Below, one piece after another: positions 42,055-50,718 of a stretch of DNA of 64,000 bases (the stretch's first letter is position 1; each line of letters starts with the position of its first letter). Below the pieces are notes generated by a model. The model was given only the letters and a program-made list of their open reading frames with translations. It made no database searches and was not told where the DNA came from. The translations under genes were made by a program, and so were the position numbers. Source of the DNA: Micromonospora gifhornensis (lineage in GTDB: Bacteria; Actinomycetota; Actinomycetes; Mycobacteriales; Micromonosporaceae); contig NZ_BOPA01000019.1 of the NCBI RefSeq assembly GCF_016863515.1, positions 186,001 to 250,000 of the forward strand. Direction: 5' to 3'.

Positions 42055-42627
42055 GTGTCCGGAGCTGAGCACGGAGACGTGAAACGCGGTGGCGACGCGA
42101 TCGTCACCACCGCCTGGCAGTTGGCCGAAGCCGAGGGCTGGGCGGCGGTGACAGCCCGCCGACTGGCGGAACGCGCCGCTGTCGATCTCGGCGAACTCTA
42201 CGAACGCTTCGCCGATCGCGACGCGGTGGTAGCTGCGGTCGCGGTACGCGGCTTCGCCGACCTGGCCGCCGCGCTGGCCGCCGCACGTACGACCGCCGAC
42301 ACCCCGACCCACGGCTGGCCGGCAGTGGTGGCGGCCTACCTGGATTTCGCGTACGCCAACCCCGAGGTGTACGACGCCATGTTCGCCCACACCCCCGACC
42401 TGACCCTCGGCGCGGAACAGACCCCCGAGACGGTCACGGCGACCTTCGGCGAACTGCGCGCAGCCCTGGCCCCCCTGGCCGCCGGCCGCGACGAGGACAC
42501 CCTGTCCGAACTCGGTTGGAGCCTCCTGCACGGCATGGTCATGCTCACCCGGGGCGGCCGCCTCCGCCCCGAAGCCCAGGACCACCGCGAAACCCTCCTG
42601 ACCCACCACCTCTTCCCCCCTCCCTAA
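42055..42627 (+). CDS. TetR family transcriptional regulator
   Basis: A 190-residue regulator from a GTG start. The helix-turn-helix is 'VTTAWQLAEAEGWAAVTARRLAERAAVDLGELYERFADRD' in position 18-57 (given here by its ends V-T-T-A and F-A-D-R-D). The C-terminal domain contains 'YLDFAYANPEVYDAMFAHTP' and 'GWSLLHGMVMLTRGGRLRP', the WHG-type TetR C-terminal domain. No adjacent divergent gene, so its target is not obvious. Confidence 0.85.
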   Translation: MSGAEHGDVKRGGDAIVTTAWQLAEAEGWAAVTARRLAERAAVDLGELYERFADRDAVVAAVAVRGFADLAAALAAARTTADTPTHGWPAVVAAYLDFAYANPEVYDAMFAHTPDLTLGAEQTPETVTATFGELRAALAPLAAGRDEDTLSELGWSLLHGMVMLTRGGRLRPEAQDHRETLLTHHLFPPP

Positions 42628-42668
42628 CTCCCACCCAACCCCCGCACCGCCCCTGCCCGCACACCCTG

Positions 42669-42750
42669 CCCCGCGATCTTGCACTTTTGGTCGCACGTAT
42701 GCCCCGTTTGGGTGGCTTTGTGGAGGCAGGAAGTGCAAGATCGCTGGGGG
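42669..42750. repeat. Palindromic repeat family B, copy 2
   Basis: Inner arms CGATCTTGCACTT and AAGTGCAAGATCG are identical to copy 1 at 7711-7827. The outer arms (CCCCG / TGGGG) differ in sequence from copy 1 yet still pair. The 44-base loop also starts TTGGTCGC and ends GCAGG as in copy 1. It lies behind the TetR gene and before a rightward HAD gene. Confidence 0.8.
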
Positions 42751-42848
42751 CTGGGGTTGGGACATCGGCGCCTCGTCGGGCGGTGGGGTTGGGTCGTGGG
42801 GTGGTTATCGGGTCGTGGGGAGCGGGGTGGGCCTTCTAGAGTCGCGGC

Positions 42849-43559
42849 GTGATTGCTGACGGGGTGGGGATCGAGCCGGGTCGGGTCCTTGTGTTCGACG
42901 CCGATGACACGCTGTGGGAGAACAACGTCGTCTTCGAGCGGGTCATCGATGACTTTCTGGCCTGGCTGGACCATCCGACGCTGGACCGGGTGCAGCTCCG
43001 GGCCGTACTCGACGACATCGAGCGGGCCAACACGGTCGCTCACGGGTACGGCAGCAAGGTTTTTCTGCGGAGTCTGCGGGACTGCCTGGAGCGGCTACGA
43101 CAGCGACCGGCCACCGAGGCGGAACGGCGCGACATCGACGAGTTGGCCATGGCGCTGGTGAACCACCAGGTCGAGTTGATGCCGGGGGTGGCCGCCGCGC
43201 TGGACGAGTTGGCCGGCCGGCACGAGTTGCTGCTGCTCACCAAGGGAGAACCCGAGGAGCAGCAGCGTAAGTTGGACGCCTGCGGACTGTTGCACCATTT
43301 TCAAGCCGCGCACATCGTGGCGGAGAAGAACGTCGAGACCTACCGCTGGTTGGTCCGGGAACATGCGGTCGACCCGGCTCGGGCCTGGATGATCGGCAAT
43401 TCGCCGCGGTCGGACGTCCTGCCGGCTCGTGCCGCCGGGTGGGGTGCCGTGTTCATTCCGAACGCCAACACCTGGGTGTTGGAGCACGACGAACTGGACC
43501 CGGCGGACGAGGGCGTGCTGCACCTCAGTGCCTTCCCCGAGCTGCTGCAGCACTTCTGA
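42849..43559 (+). CDS. HAD family hydrolase
   Basis: A 236-residue HAD phosphatase. Motif I is 'VLVFDADDTLWENN' (nucleophile Asp and acid Asp at about 16 and 18), motif II 'LLLLTKGEPEEQ' (Thr), motif III Lys in 'HIVAEKNVETY', and motif IV 'MIGNSPRSDVLPA' where the usual D-D is replaced by S-P-R-S-D. Resembles YjjG/YfnB-like phosphatases. GTG start without a strong ribosome-binding site. Substrate unknown. Confidence 0.85.
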   Translation: MIADGVGIEPGRVLVFDADDTLWENNVVFERVIDDFLAWLDHPTLDRVQLRAVLDDIERANTVAHGYGSKVFLRSLRDCLERLRQRPATEAERRDIDELAMALVNHQVELMPGVAAALDELAGRHELLLLTKGEPEEQQRKLDACGLLHHFQAAHIVAEKNVETYRWLVREHAVDPARAWMIGNSPRSDVLPARAAGWGAVFIPNANTWVLEHDELDPADEGVLHLSAFPELLQHF

Positions 43560-44232
43560 CCGACCGGTTCACCGTGGTCGAGCTGCACGCCCGGCCGCGC
43601 GTCCGGGGTCCGATCTTGATCAGCGCCAATGGGTGATCGGGTGTTACAGCAACCTGCCACTTTTTCGCGTTGCTGGTAATCATCCGGGCTGGGGAGCACG
43701 CATTGTCGTGGCGCCGCCTAGCCTCGCCTTCGGCGCCGCGACTCGCCGGGGTGTGTCGCGGCGTCAAGGTTCGGTGTGGGGCACCGTGGAGCTGAGTGCG
43801 GGCGGGCCAGCCACCGTGCTGGGTTGGTCGATACGCCAGGTCGGCGCCAGGCCTGGCCCGCTGCCACGCCGAACCAGGGGTCAGGGCCGGGACGTGCGGG
43901 ACCGGTCCTGACCCGAGAACATCATCACCGGACGGTGGGCGCGGCCCGGGTGCACCGCCGCCGGAACAGGTCATCGCGCACACCAACCTGTGCTGGGCGC
44001 ACCAGTTCGCGCCGGGTCGCACCGCCGGTACTGTTGCCACGGCAGATGTCACCTTCGCCAAGGAATCCTGACCTGGGCAGCCCAACGCACCCGCGCCGGC
44101 CCTCGGGTGTCGGTCGGGCTGTAGGTCCACGGTGACGAGGGGCGAGAACGTCCCGCGCCGGCCCGTACCGTGGCCGAGCCGGCAGGTTACGTCGAGCGCG
44201 GCGTCCGCCGGGCAGTGGCCGGGCGCGCTTTC
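43560..44232. other. Long region without a recognisable gene
   Basis: About 670 bp between a rightward and a leftward gene. Several open frames exist in both strands but none has family-like sequence or a convincing start. The segment 43600-43700 is less GC-rich ('ACTTTTTCGCGTTGCTGGTAA'). The codon-position bias is weak throughout. Possibly a decayed gene or a non-coding RNA locus; I see nothing definite. Confidence 0.4.
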
Positions 44233-44502
44233 TCAGGGGGCTTCGCCTCGGACGATGGCGACCGCGACCCGGCAGAACTCGTCCATGTCGGGTTCGAAAC
44301 CGGCGGCGATGTCGGGGTGCAGGCCGGACCGGGTCTCGTCCAGGAGTCGTTGGCACACCTGCTCGACCGGCTCGCCGGCGTAGTCGCTGCGGACCCGGAC
44401 GGCGGCTGCCTGAAGCGCCGAGGTCAGCTGCTCCTCCAGTGGCCCGCGCAGCTTCTCCTGCACCGGGTCACGGGGTTCGAGCGTGACATGTGGCTCCGAC
44501 AT
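44233..44502 (-). CDS. Hypothetical protein, 89 aa
   Basis: A small helical, acidic soluble protein with 'MSEPHVTLEPRDPVQEKL', 'GPLEEQLTSALQAAAVRVR' and 'VCQRLLDETRSGLHPDIAAG'. No family recognised. The start has GGGAG 6 bases upstream. It lies 47 bp downstream of the RusA-like gene in the same direction and probably shares its transcript. Confidence 0.65.
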   Translation of the reverse strand: MSEPHVTLEPRDPVQEKLRGPLEEQLTSALQAAAVRVRSDYAGEPVEQVCQRLLDETRSGLHPDIAAGFEPDMDEFCRVAVAIVRGEAP

Positions 44503-44549
44503 CGGCGCTCCCTTCATCGGCGGCTGCGGTACCCCACCGCGGCCGTCGG

Positions 44550-44984
44550 TCAAACCGCCTCTGGTACGGCCGCGACCCGAACCTGGTACGAGAATTCCTC
44601 GGCCGGTTCCTCGGCGTACGACAGCCGGCGGATCTGCTTGTCGTCGCCGTAGACGGCGACATCGACCAGGACACCGAGATGGGCCAGCCCGATGTTGGCG
44701 ACCCGCTTCTTGTCCTGCAACACCGCGCACACCCCGCCCAGCAGAGTGCTCGCGTCGGAGGTGCGATGTCCGGGCGGGCAGCGCAGGGTCACGTCCACCT
44801 CGATCGGCCCGGACAAGGGGGTCCAGCCGGTGTGCTGTGCCGCCTCGCAGGCAGCTTGCAGCAGCGCGCGTACTCTCGTCGCCTGCCGGTGTCCGGCGGC
44901 GAAGATGGACAACGCCTCGGTCTTGACCGGTGGCAGGCCGCTCACCTCGAACGTCAGGGCGAGAGTGCGGGTGTCCTGCACCAC
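44550..44984 (-). CDS. RusA-like fold protein of unknown function
   Basis: A 144-residue protein from a GTG preceded by GAGGAGG. Its order of blocks, 'LTFEVSGLPPVKTEALSIF', 'GPIEVDVTLRCPPGH...SDASTLLGGVCAVLQDK' and 'AVYGDDKQIRRLSY', mirrors RusA Holliday-junction resolvases (G-x-P-x-x-K, then D-x-D-N, then a D-D-x-Q-I strand). The D-x-D-N is replaced by S-D-A-S, so the metal site is incomplete and nuclease activity is doubtful. No phage genes surround it. Confidence 0.45.
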   Translation of the reverse strand: MVQDTRTLALTFEVSGLPPVKTEALSIFAAGHRQATRVRALLQAACEAAQHTGWTPLSGPIEVDVTLRCPPGHRTSDASTLLGGVCAVLQDKKRVANIGLAHLGVLVDVAVYGDDKQIRRLSYAEEPAEEFSYQVRVAAVPEAV

Positions 44985-45275
44985 GACGGCACCTCCTCAT
45001 TGGAGATGATCCTGCCCAACCGGTGCAGCGGTGGCGTGCTGTTCCGGGAGAACCAACCGATCGGGCGGATCGGGGGTCGGCCGGTGGCGTATCGACGGCG
45101 ACGGCGTACGCGCTGACGGCGATGCGCGTTCAACGCTAGTGCACCCGACGGCCGCCCCGGTAGCACCCCGCACCACTGCACCCCGACCCCACACAAACGG
45201 CCACTCCACCCAACCCACCAGACGAACCACCATCCCCCACTCGCCCACTCACCCCACCCACCCGCGACCCGGAGA

Positions 45276-45333
45276 CAACTTCGGGGAAGATGTCGCCTTC
45301 TCGCACGGCGAGGCGACATCTTCCCCGAAGTTG
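45276..45333. terminator. Strong 23-bp hairpin behind the DsbA-like gene
   Basis: Arms 45276-45298 (starting CAACTTCGGGGAAGATGTCG) and 45311-45333 are perfect complements with a 12-base loop TCTCGCACGGCG. The element lies 22 bp beyond the leftward stop of the DsbA-like gene, the right position for a terminator. No U-run. Confidence 0.75.
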
Positions 45334-45354
45334 CTGGGCGATCTCCCGAAGGGG

Positions 45355-45933
45355 TCAGCGGCGGGCGCGTTTGATTTCGTGGAAGGCCGGCATGCGGAGC
45401 AGGGGGAGCAGGTTGTCCCAGAGGGTCAGGGCGTCGTCGGTGGCGGGGACCTCGGTCAGGATCGGTCCGTGGATGCCCCGGTCGGCGTCGGGCACCATGA
45501 GCACGGGCGAGCCGATGTCGGGTCCGGCGGAGCCGTACGCCAAGGCGTGTGAGGCGTGCACGGCCTCGTCCCAGCGCTCGTCGTCGAGGGCGGCTGCCAT
45601 GTCGTCGAGCCCGGCCGCCTCGACAGCCGCGTCGACGATCTTCCCGCTCGGCGGGTTGCCGGCGTCGTGGGTGCGGGCACCCAGCTCGGCGTAGAACCGG
45701 CCGGCGTCGGCGTGGCGGCCCTCGGCGCGCAGCGCCTCGACCAGGCGCAGCGCCCGGGTGGAGGCGGCTACCGCGTCGGCGTACTCCGGTGGGATGTTTC
45801 CGCCGTTGAGGATGCTGAGGCTGAACGCCCGCCACTCGATGCTCAAGCCGCGAGCTTCGGCGACGGCGACCAGCCAGCGGGAGGTCCGCCAGGTCCACGG
45901 GCATGCAGGGTCGAAGAAGAAGGTGGCATCCAC
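45355..45933 (-). CDS. DsbA family / mycothiol-dependent nitroreductase Rv2466c-like protein
   Basis: A 192-residue thioredoxin-fold protein. The active site 'FFFDPACPWTWRTSRWL' (Cys11-Pro-Trp-Thr) matches Rv2466c-type mycoredoxins and related DsbA-like proteins; only one Cys is present where Rv2466c has C-P-W-C. The later block 'GSPVLMVPD' contains a conserved loop next to the active site. Cytoplasmic, no signal peptide. Start GTG without a visible ribosome-binding site, so possibly leaderless. Confidence 0.8.
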   Translation of the reverse strand: MDATFFFDPACPWTWRTSRWLVAVAEARGLSIEWRAFSLSILNGGNIPPEYADAVAASTRALRLVEALRAEGRHADAGRFYAELGARTHDAGNPPSGKIVDAAVEAAGLDDMAAALDDERWDEAVHASHALAYGSAGPDIGSPVLMVPDADRGIHGPILTEVPATDDALTLWDNLLPLLRMPAFHEIKRARR

Positions 45934-46181
45934 CGCCCGAGGGTAGCGCCGACCGCGCGTCCCCACCGAGGTGTGTGATCTGGGCCACCGGTGTGCCTGC
46001 CCGGCGCGTGTCACCTGGGTCAGGTTTCGCGACTTCGCAGGTCGGGCAGTGTTGTCGCCACGAAACGTGGGGCCGGAGAACCAGCAGGTCACGGGCCTTG
46101 ATCGTCTCGCCGTGCGCCGGGGCACGGGTGCCTTCCCCCGGCTGTTGGCCGACCTAGGAGGAGGGGGAGGGGGATGCCGAC

Positions 46182-47468
46182 ATGAGTGACCCAGACCAGG
46201 GTGAGCGCCGGCGCCGACCCCGGGTACGCGTGGCGGCGGCGGCCGCAGCGCTGACGTTGGTGGCACCGATGGCAGCCTGTGCCTCCGGCGACGACACCGG
46301 TGTGCCCGTGATCAACCTGTACTACCCGCCGGAGCAGAACCTTCAGCAGGTGGTCGACCGGTGCAACACCGAAGCCGCCGGCCGCTACCGGATCGTCAAC
46401 CGGGTGCTGCCGCGGGAGGCCGACGAGCAGCGGGTGCAGCTGGTCCGGCGGCTCGCCGCCGCCGACGACGGCATGGACGTGCTCGGCCTCGACGTCACCT
46501 GGACGCAGGAGTTCGCCAGCGCGAAGTGGATCCTGGAGTGGACCGGATCCGACCTCGCCGAGGTGGAGGAGGGCACCCTCGAAGGCCCGTTGGAGACCGC
46601 CCGGTACGAGGACAAGCTCTACGGGGCGCCGAAGAACACGAACGTCCAGCTGCTGTGGTACCGCAAGGACCTGGTGCCGGAGCCACCGACCAGCTGGGAC
46701 GAGATGATCTCGACGGCGCAGGGGCTCAAGGAGCAGGGCAAGCCGCATCAGGTGCTCACCATGGGCGCGCAGTACGAGGGCCTGGTGGTGCTCTACAACA
46801 CCCTGGTGGCCAGTGCCGGCGGCAAGCTGCTCAACGACGACGGCACCGAGGCAGTGGTCGACGACGGCGCGGTACGGGCGCTGGAGGTGCTGCGCGGCTT
46901 CGCCACGTCGGGCGTGGCGTCGCCGTCGTTCAGCAACGCCACCGAGGACCCGGTACGGCTGGAGTTCCAGTCCGGCTCCGGCGCGTTCCAGGTGAACTGG
47001 CCGTTCGTCTACCCGGCGATGCAGGAGGCCAACCCGCAGCTCGCCGAGCAGGTCGGCTGGGCCCGGGTGCCGGGCGTCGACGGGAACACCCCGAGCCGGG
47101 TGACCATCGGCGGGGTCAACCTCGCGGTCAGCCGGTACTCCACGCATCCCGCGGAGTCCTTCGAGGCGGCCAAGTGCCTGCGCAACGCGGAGAACCAGAA
47201 GTTCTCCGCGATCAACGACGGGGTGCCGCCGACCATCGAGAGCGTCTACGACGACCCGGAGATGGACGAGGCGTACCCGATGAAGGAGACCATCCTCGAA
47301 CAGCTGCGGGAGCCCGCCGTACGGCCGCTGACCCCGGCGTACCAGAGCATCTCCACCGTGACCTCGGCGATCCTGTCGCCGCCGGCGGCGATCGACCCGC
47401 AGAAGACCGCCGACGAGCTGCGCGAGGCGATCGCCGACGCCCTGGAGTCGAAGGGGGTCCTGCCATGA
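46182..47468 (+). CDS. Sugar ABC transporter substrate-binding lipoprotein (LpqY-like)
   Basis: A 428-residue lipoprotein. The signal sequence ends in a lipobox-like 'VAPMAACAS' with the lipidated Cys near residue 33. The mature part is an extracellular solute-binding protein family 1 fold: 'VINLYYPPEQNLQQVVDRCN', 'VLGLDVTWTQEFASAKWI', 'GAPKNTNVQLLWYRKDLVP', 'AFQVNWPFVYPAM'. These resemble LpqY, the trehalose receptor of mycobacteria. A long AGGAGGAGGGGGAGGGGG stretch lies upstream; a three-codon ATG-CCG-ACA-TGA frame overlaps the start. First gene of the importer operon. Confidence 0.9.
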   Translation: MSDPDQGERRRRPRVRVAAAAAALTLVAPMAACASGDDTGVPVINLYYPPEQNLQQVVDRCNTEAAGRYRIVNRVLPREADEQRVQLVRRLAAADDGMDVLGLDVTWTQEFASAKWILEWTGSDLAEVEEGTLEGPLETARYEDKLYGAPKNTNVQLLWYRKDLVPEPPTSWDEMISTAQGLKEQGKPHQVLTMGAQYEGLVVLYNTLVASAGGKLLNDDGTEAVVDDGAVRALEVLRGFATSGVASPSFSNATEDPVRLEFQSGSGAFQVNWPFVYPAMQEANPQLAEQVGWARVPGVDGNTPSRVTIGGVNLAVSRYSTHPAESFEAAKCLRNAENQKFSAINDGVPPTIESVYDDPEMDEAYPMKETILEQLREPAVRPLTPAYQSISTVTSAILSPPAAIDPQKTADELREAIADALESKGVLP

Positions 47469-47496
47469 GCCAGCGACACCACACGGGGGTGAGAGC

Positions 47497-48498
47497 ATGA
47501 GTGTCAACGCCACCCCGGCGGGCGCGGACGTGGCCGCCGACGGGACCGACACCGGCAGCACCGGTCGGCACGCGGCCGTGCCCGCGCAGCGCAACAATCG
47601 ACGGCGCAAGCCGCCGCTGAGTGAGAACAAGCGGGCCGAGCGCCGGCTGGGTCTGCTGCTGTGCGCCCCGGCCGCGCTTGTCATGCTCGCGGTGACCGCC
47701 TACCCGATCCTCTACTCGGTGTGGCTGTCGTTGCAGCGCTACGACCTGCGGTTCCCCGCCGAGCGGGAGTTCGTCGGTCTGCAGAACTATGTCACCGTGC
47801 TGACAAACGAGTTCTGGTGGACCGCGTTCGGGGTGACCATGCTGATCACGGTGGTCACCGTGGCCGTGGAACTGGTCCTCGGCATGGGCCTTGCGCTGAT
47901 CATGCACCGTACGCTCGTCGGCCGCGGCATCGTCCGGACCTCGGCGCTGATCCCGTACGGCATCGTCACGGTCGTCGCCGCGTTCTCCTGGCGGTATGCG
48001 TGGACGCCCGGCACCGGCTACCTGGCCAACCTCTTCTCCGACGGCGCGCCGCTGACCGAGCGGGCCAGCGCGCTGGCGATCATCATGCTGGCGGAGATCT
48101 GGAAGACCACGCCGTTCATGGCGTTGCTGCTGATGGCGGGCCTGGCCCTGGTGCCGGAGGATCTGCTCAAGGCGGCCTCCACCGACGGCGCCACCGCCTG
48201 GCAGCGGTTCACCAAGGTGATGTTGCCGGTGATGAAGCCGGCCATCCTGGTCGCGCTGCTGTTCCGCACCCTTGACGCGTTCCGGGTCTTCGACAACATC
48301 TACGTGCTGACCTCCGGGGCCAACGAGACCTCGTCGGTGTCGATGATCGCCTACAACAACCTGATCCGGGGCCTCAACCTCGGCATCGGCTCGACCATGT
48401 CGGTGCTGATCTTCATCACCGTGGCGATCATCGCGTTCGTCTTCGTGAAGCTGTTCGGTACCGCTGCCCCCGGCAGCGACGACGGGGAGAGGCGTTGA
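47497..48498 (+). CDS. Sugar ABC transporter permease (SugA-like)
   Basis: A 333-residue MalF-type permease. After a 45-residue hydrophilic N-terminus six transmembrane spans follow, beginning '[20 protein letters not shown]'. The EAA loop that contacts the ATPase reads '[20 protein letters not shown]' (about residues 225-245). Preceded by GGGGGTGAGAGC, 28 bp behind the binding-protein gene. Forms a heterodimer with the next gene product. Confidence 0.92.
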   Translation: MSVNATPAGADVAADGTDTGSTGRHAAVPAQRNNRRRKPPLSENKRAERRLGLLLCAPAALVMLAVTAYPILYSVWLSLQRYDLRFPAEREFVGLQNYVTVLTNEFWWTAFGVTMLITVVTVAVELVLGMGLALIMHRTLVGRGIVRTSALIPYGIVTVVAAFSWRYAWTPGTGYLANLFSDGAPLTERASALAIIMLAEIWKTTPFMALLLMAGLALVPEDLLKAASTDGATAWQRFTKVMLPVMKPAILVALLFRTLDAFRVFDNIYVLTSGANETSSVSMIAYNNLIRGLNLGIGSTMSVLIFITVAIIAFVFVKLFGTAAPGSDDGERR

Positions 48499-48499
48499 C

Positions 48500-49336
48500 A
48501 TGGCTGACACCACCGCCCGCCGCGCCAAGCTGCAGTGGGGCCTGCTGAACGCCGTAGTGGTCGTCTTCGCCCTGATCCCGGTGCTGTGGATCATGTCGCT
48601 GTCGTTCAAGACCCCGGCCACCCTCACCGACGGGAAGTTCATCCCCCGGGAGTGGACGCTCGACAACTACCGCAACATCTTCGGCACCGACCAGTTCGTC
48701 CGGGCGCTGATCAACTCGATCGGCATCGCGATGATCGCGACAGTGATCGCCGTCGTGCTCGGCGCGATGGCCGCGTACGCGATCTCCCGGCTGGACTTCC
48801 CCGGCAAGCGGCTGCTGATCGGGGTGTCCCTGCTGATCGCGATGTTCCCGCAGGTGTCGCTTGTCTCGCCGCTGTTCGAGATCGAGCGGCAGCTGGGTCT
48901 GTTCGACACCTGGCCGGGTCTGATCCTGCCGTACATCACCTTCGCGTTGCCGCTGGCGATCTACACGCTGTCGGCGTTCTTCAAGCAGATCCCGTGGGAC
49001 CTGGAGAAGGCGGCCAAGATGGACGGCGCGACCCAGGCGCAGGCGTTTCGGCGGGTGATCGCCCCGCTGGCCGCGCCGGGCCTGTTCACCACGGCGATCC
49101 TGGTCTTCATCTTCTGCTGGAACGACTTCCTGTTCGCCATCTCGCTGACCTCCACCGAGCGGTCCCGCACGGTGCCGGTGGCGCTGTCGTTCTTCACCGG
49201 CGCTTCGCAGTTCGAGGACCCGACCGGGGCCATCTGCGCCGCCGCCGTGGTGATCACCGTACCGATCATCTTGTTCGTCCTCTTCTTCCAGCGCCGCATC
49301 GTCTCCGGCCTGACCTCCGGCGCCGTCAAGGGATAG
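48500..49336 (+). CDS. Sugar ABC transporter permease (SugB-like)
   Basis: A 278-residue MalG-type permease with six spans, first '[19 protein letters not shown]'. The EAA loop is '[20 protein letters not shown]' (about residues 168-187), followed by '[14 protein letters not shown]', a typical MalG segment. Only one base separates the preceding stop from its ATG, so the two permeases are translationally coupled. Confidence 0.92.
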   Translation: MADTTARRAKLQWGLLNAVVVVFALIPVLWIMSLSFKTPATLTDGKFIPREWTLDNYRNIFGTDQFVRALINSIGIAMIATVIAVVLGAMAAYAISRLDFPGKRLLIGVSLLIAMFPQVSLVSPLFEIERQLGLFDTWPGLILPYITFALPLAIYTLSAFFKQIPWDLEKAAKMDGATQAQAFRRVIAPLAAPGLFTTAILVFIFCWNDFLFAISLTSTERSRTVPVALSFFTGASQFEDPTGAICAAAVVITVPIILFVLFFQRRIVSGLTSGAVKG

Positions 49337-49347
49337 GTGGGTTTCTC

Positions 49348-50556
49348 ATGGCTGACATCGTGCTCGACAAGGTGAGCAAGAAGTTCCCGGACGGCACCAC
49401 GGCGGTGCGGGACGTCGACCTGGAGATCGCCGACGGCGAGTTCGTGATCCTGGTCGGCCCGTCCGGCTGCGGCAAGTCCACCACCCTGAACATGATCGCC
49501 GGGCTGGAGGACATCAGCTCCGGTGAGCTGCGCATCGGCGGCCAACGGGTGAACGACAAGGCGCCCCGCGACCGGGACATCGCGATGGTCTTCCAGTCGT
49601 ACGCGCTGTACCCGAACATGACCGTGCGGGAGAACATGGCATTCCCGCTGCGGCTGGCCAAGATGGATCGCGCCACCATCGACCAGAAGGTCGATGAAGC
49701 GGCCAAGGTGCTGGAGCTGACCTCGCTGCTGGACCGCAAGCCGGCCAACCTCTCCGGCGGCCAGCGGCAGCGGGTGGCGATGGGTCGGGCCATCGTGCGT
49801 CAACCCAAGGCGTTCCTGATGGACGAGCCGCTGTCCAACCTGGATGCCAAGCTGCGGGTGCAGATGCGGACCGTGGTGTCCCGCCTGCAGAAACAGCTCG
49901 GCACCACCACCGTCTACGTCACGCACGACCAGACCGAGGCGATGACCCTCGGCGACCGCGTCGTGATCATGCGAGGTGGGGCGATCCAGCAGGTCGGCCC
50001 GCCGCAGGAACTGTACGACCACCCGAACAACCTCTTCGTGGCCGGCTTCATCGGCTCACCGTCGATGAACTTCCTGCCCGCGACGGTCGAGGAGGGCCGG
50101 CTGCGTACGGCGCTGGGCGACCTGCCGATCGGCGACCGGATCCGCCGCGAGTTGGAGGGCGCCGACGCGCCCCGCGAACTGATCCTCGGCATCCGTCCCG
50201 AACACTTCGAGGACGCCGAACTGGTCGACGAGCAGACCCGCGACCGGGGCATGGAGTTCACCGCACCGGTGGACATCGTCGAGTCGATGGGCTCGGACAA
50301 GTACGTCTACCTGACCGTCGAGGGAGGCCGGGCCACCGCCGCCGAGCTGGAGGAGTTGGCCGCCGACGCCGGTGCCGCCGACTTCGCCGGAGCCGGCTCG
50401 AACCTGGTCACCCGGCTGTCGGCCGAGTCCACGGTGACCGAGGGGGAGGACCGGCGGGTCTGGTTCAACCTGGAGAAGCTGCACCTGTTCGACCCGTCGA
50501 ACGGCCGCAACCTGACCCTGCACGAGGGCCGCTCGGCGGGAGCGCTGGCCGGCTGA
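49348..50556 (+). CDS. Sugar ABC transporter ATP-binding protein (SugC/MsmX/UgpC type)
   Basis: A 402-residue ATPase. Walker A 'VGPSGCGKSTTLNM' (about residues 36-49), Q-loop 'VFQSYALYPNMTV', signature 'NLSGGQRQRVAMGRA' (about 134), Walker B 'AFLMDEPLSNLDA' and switch His 'VTHDQTEAM'. The C-terminal 160 residues are the OB/TOBE regulatory domain ('LGIRPEHFEDAELV') as in UgpC/MalK-like importers, about 20-30 residues longer than usual owing to an Ala/Glu-rich insert ('AAELEELAADAGAADFAG'). Last gene of the importer operon. Confidence 0.93.
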   Translation: MADIVLDKVSKKFPDGTTAVRDVDLEIADGEFVILVGPSGCGKSTTLNMIAGLEDISSGELRIGGQRVNDKAPRDRDIAMVFQSYALYPNMTVRENMAFPLRLAKMDRATIDQKVDEAAKVLELTSLLDRKPANLSGGQRQRVAMGRAIVRQPKAFLMDEPLSNLDAKLRVQMRTVVSRLQKQLGTTTVYVTHDQTEAMTLGDRVVIMRGGAIQQVGPPQELYDHPNNLFVAGFIGSPSMNFLPATVEEGRLRTALGDLPIGDRIRRELEGADAPRELILGIRPEHFEDAELVDEQTRDRGMEFTAPVDIVESMGSDKYVYLTVEGGRATAAELEELAADAGAADFAGAGSNLVTRLSAESTVTEGEDRRVWFNLEKLHLFDPSNGRNLTLHEGRSAGALAG

Positions 50557-50647
50557 GCCCGCTGTTGACCGCCGTGTGGGTGCGCCTGTTGTCCGTCGAC
50601 GCACGTTTTCAGGTTCGCCTCCCCGATGCCCGCTGACCGGCACCTTC

Positions 50648-50687
50648 GGGTGCATCTGTGGTTGCCAGGGCGACAACAGATGCACCC
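50648..50687. terminator. Bidirectional terminator-like hairpin
   Basis: GGGTGCATCTGT (50648-50659) and ACAGATGCACCC (50676-50687) form a perfect 12-bp stem, extendable with mismatches, and a 16-base loop. It lies between the convergent ABC importer and lactate permease genes. Confidence 0.7.
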
Positions 50688-50718
50688 GGTGGGTGCCGCC
50701 CGCACGTACGGGCGTCCG

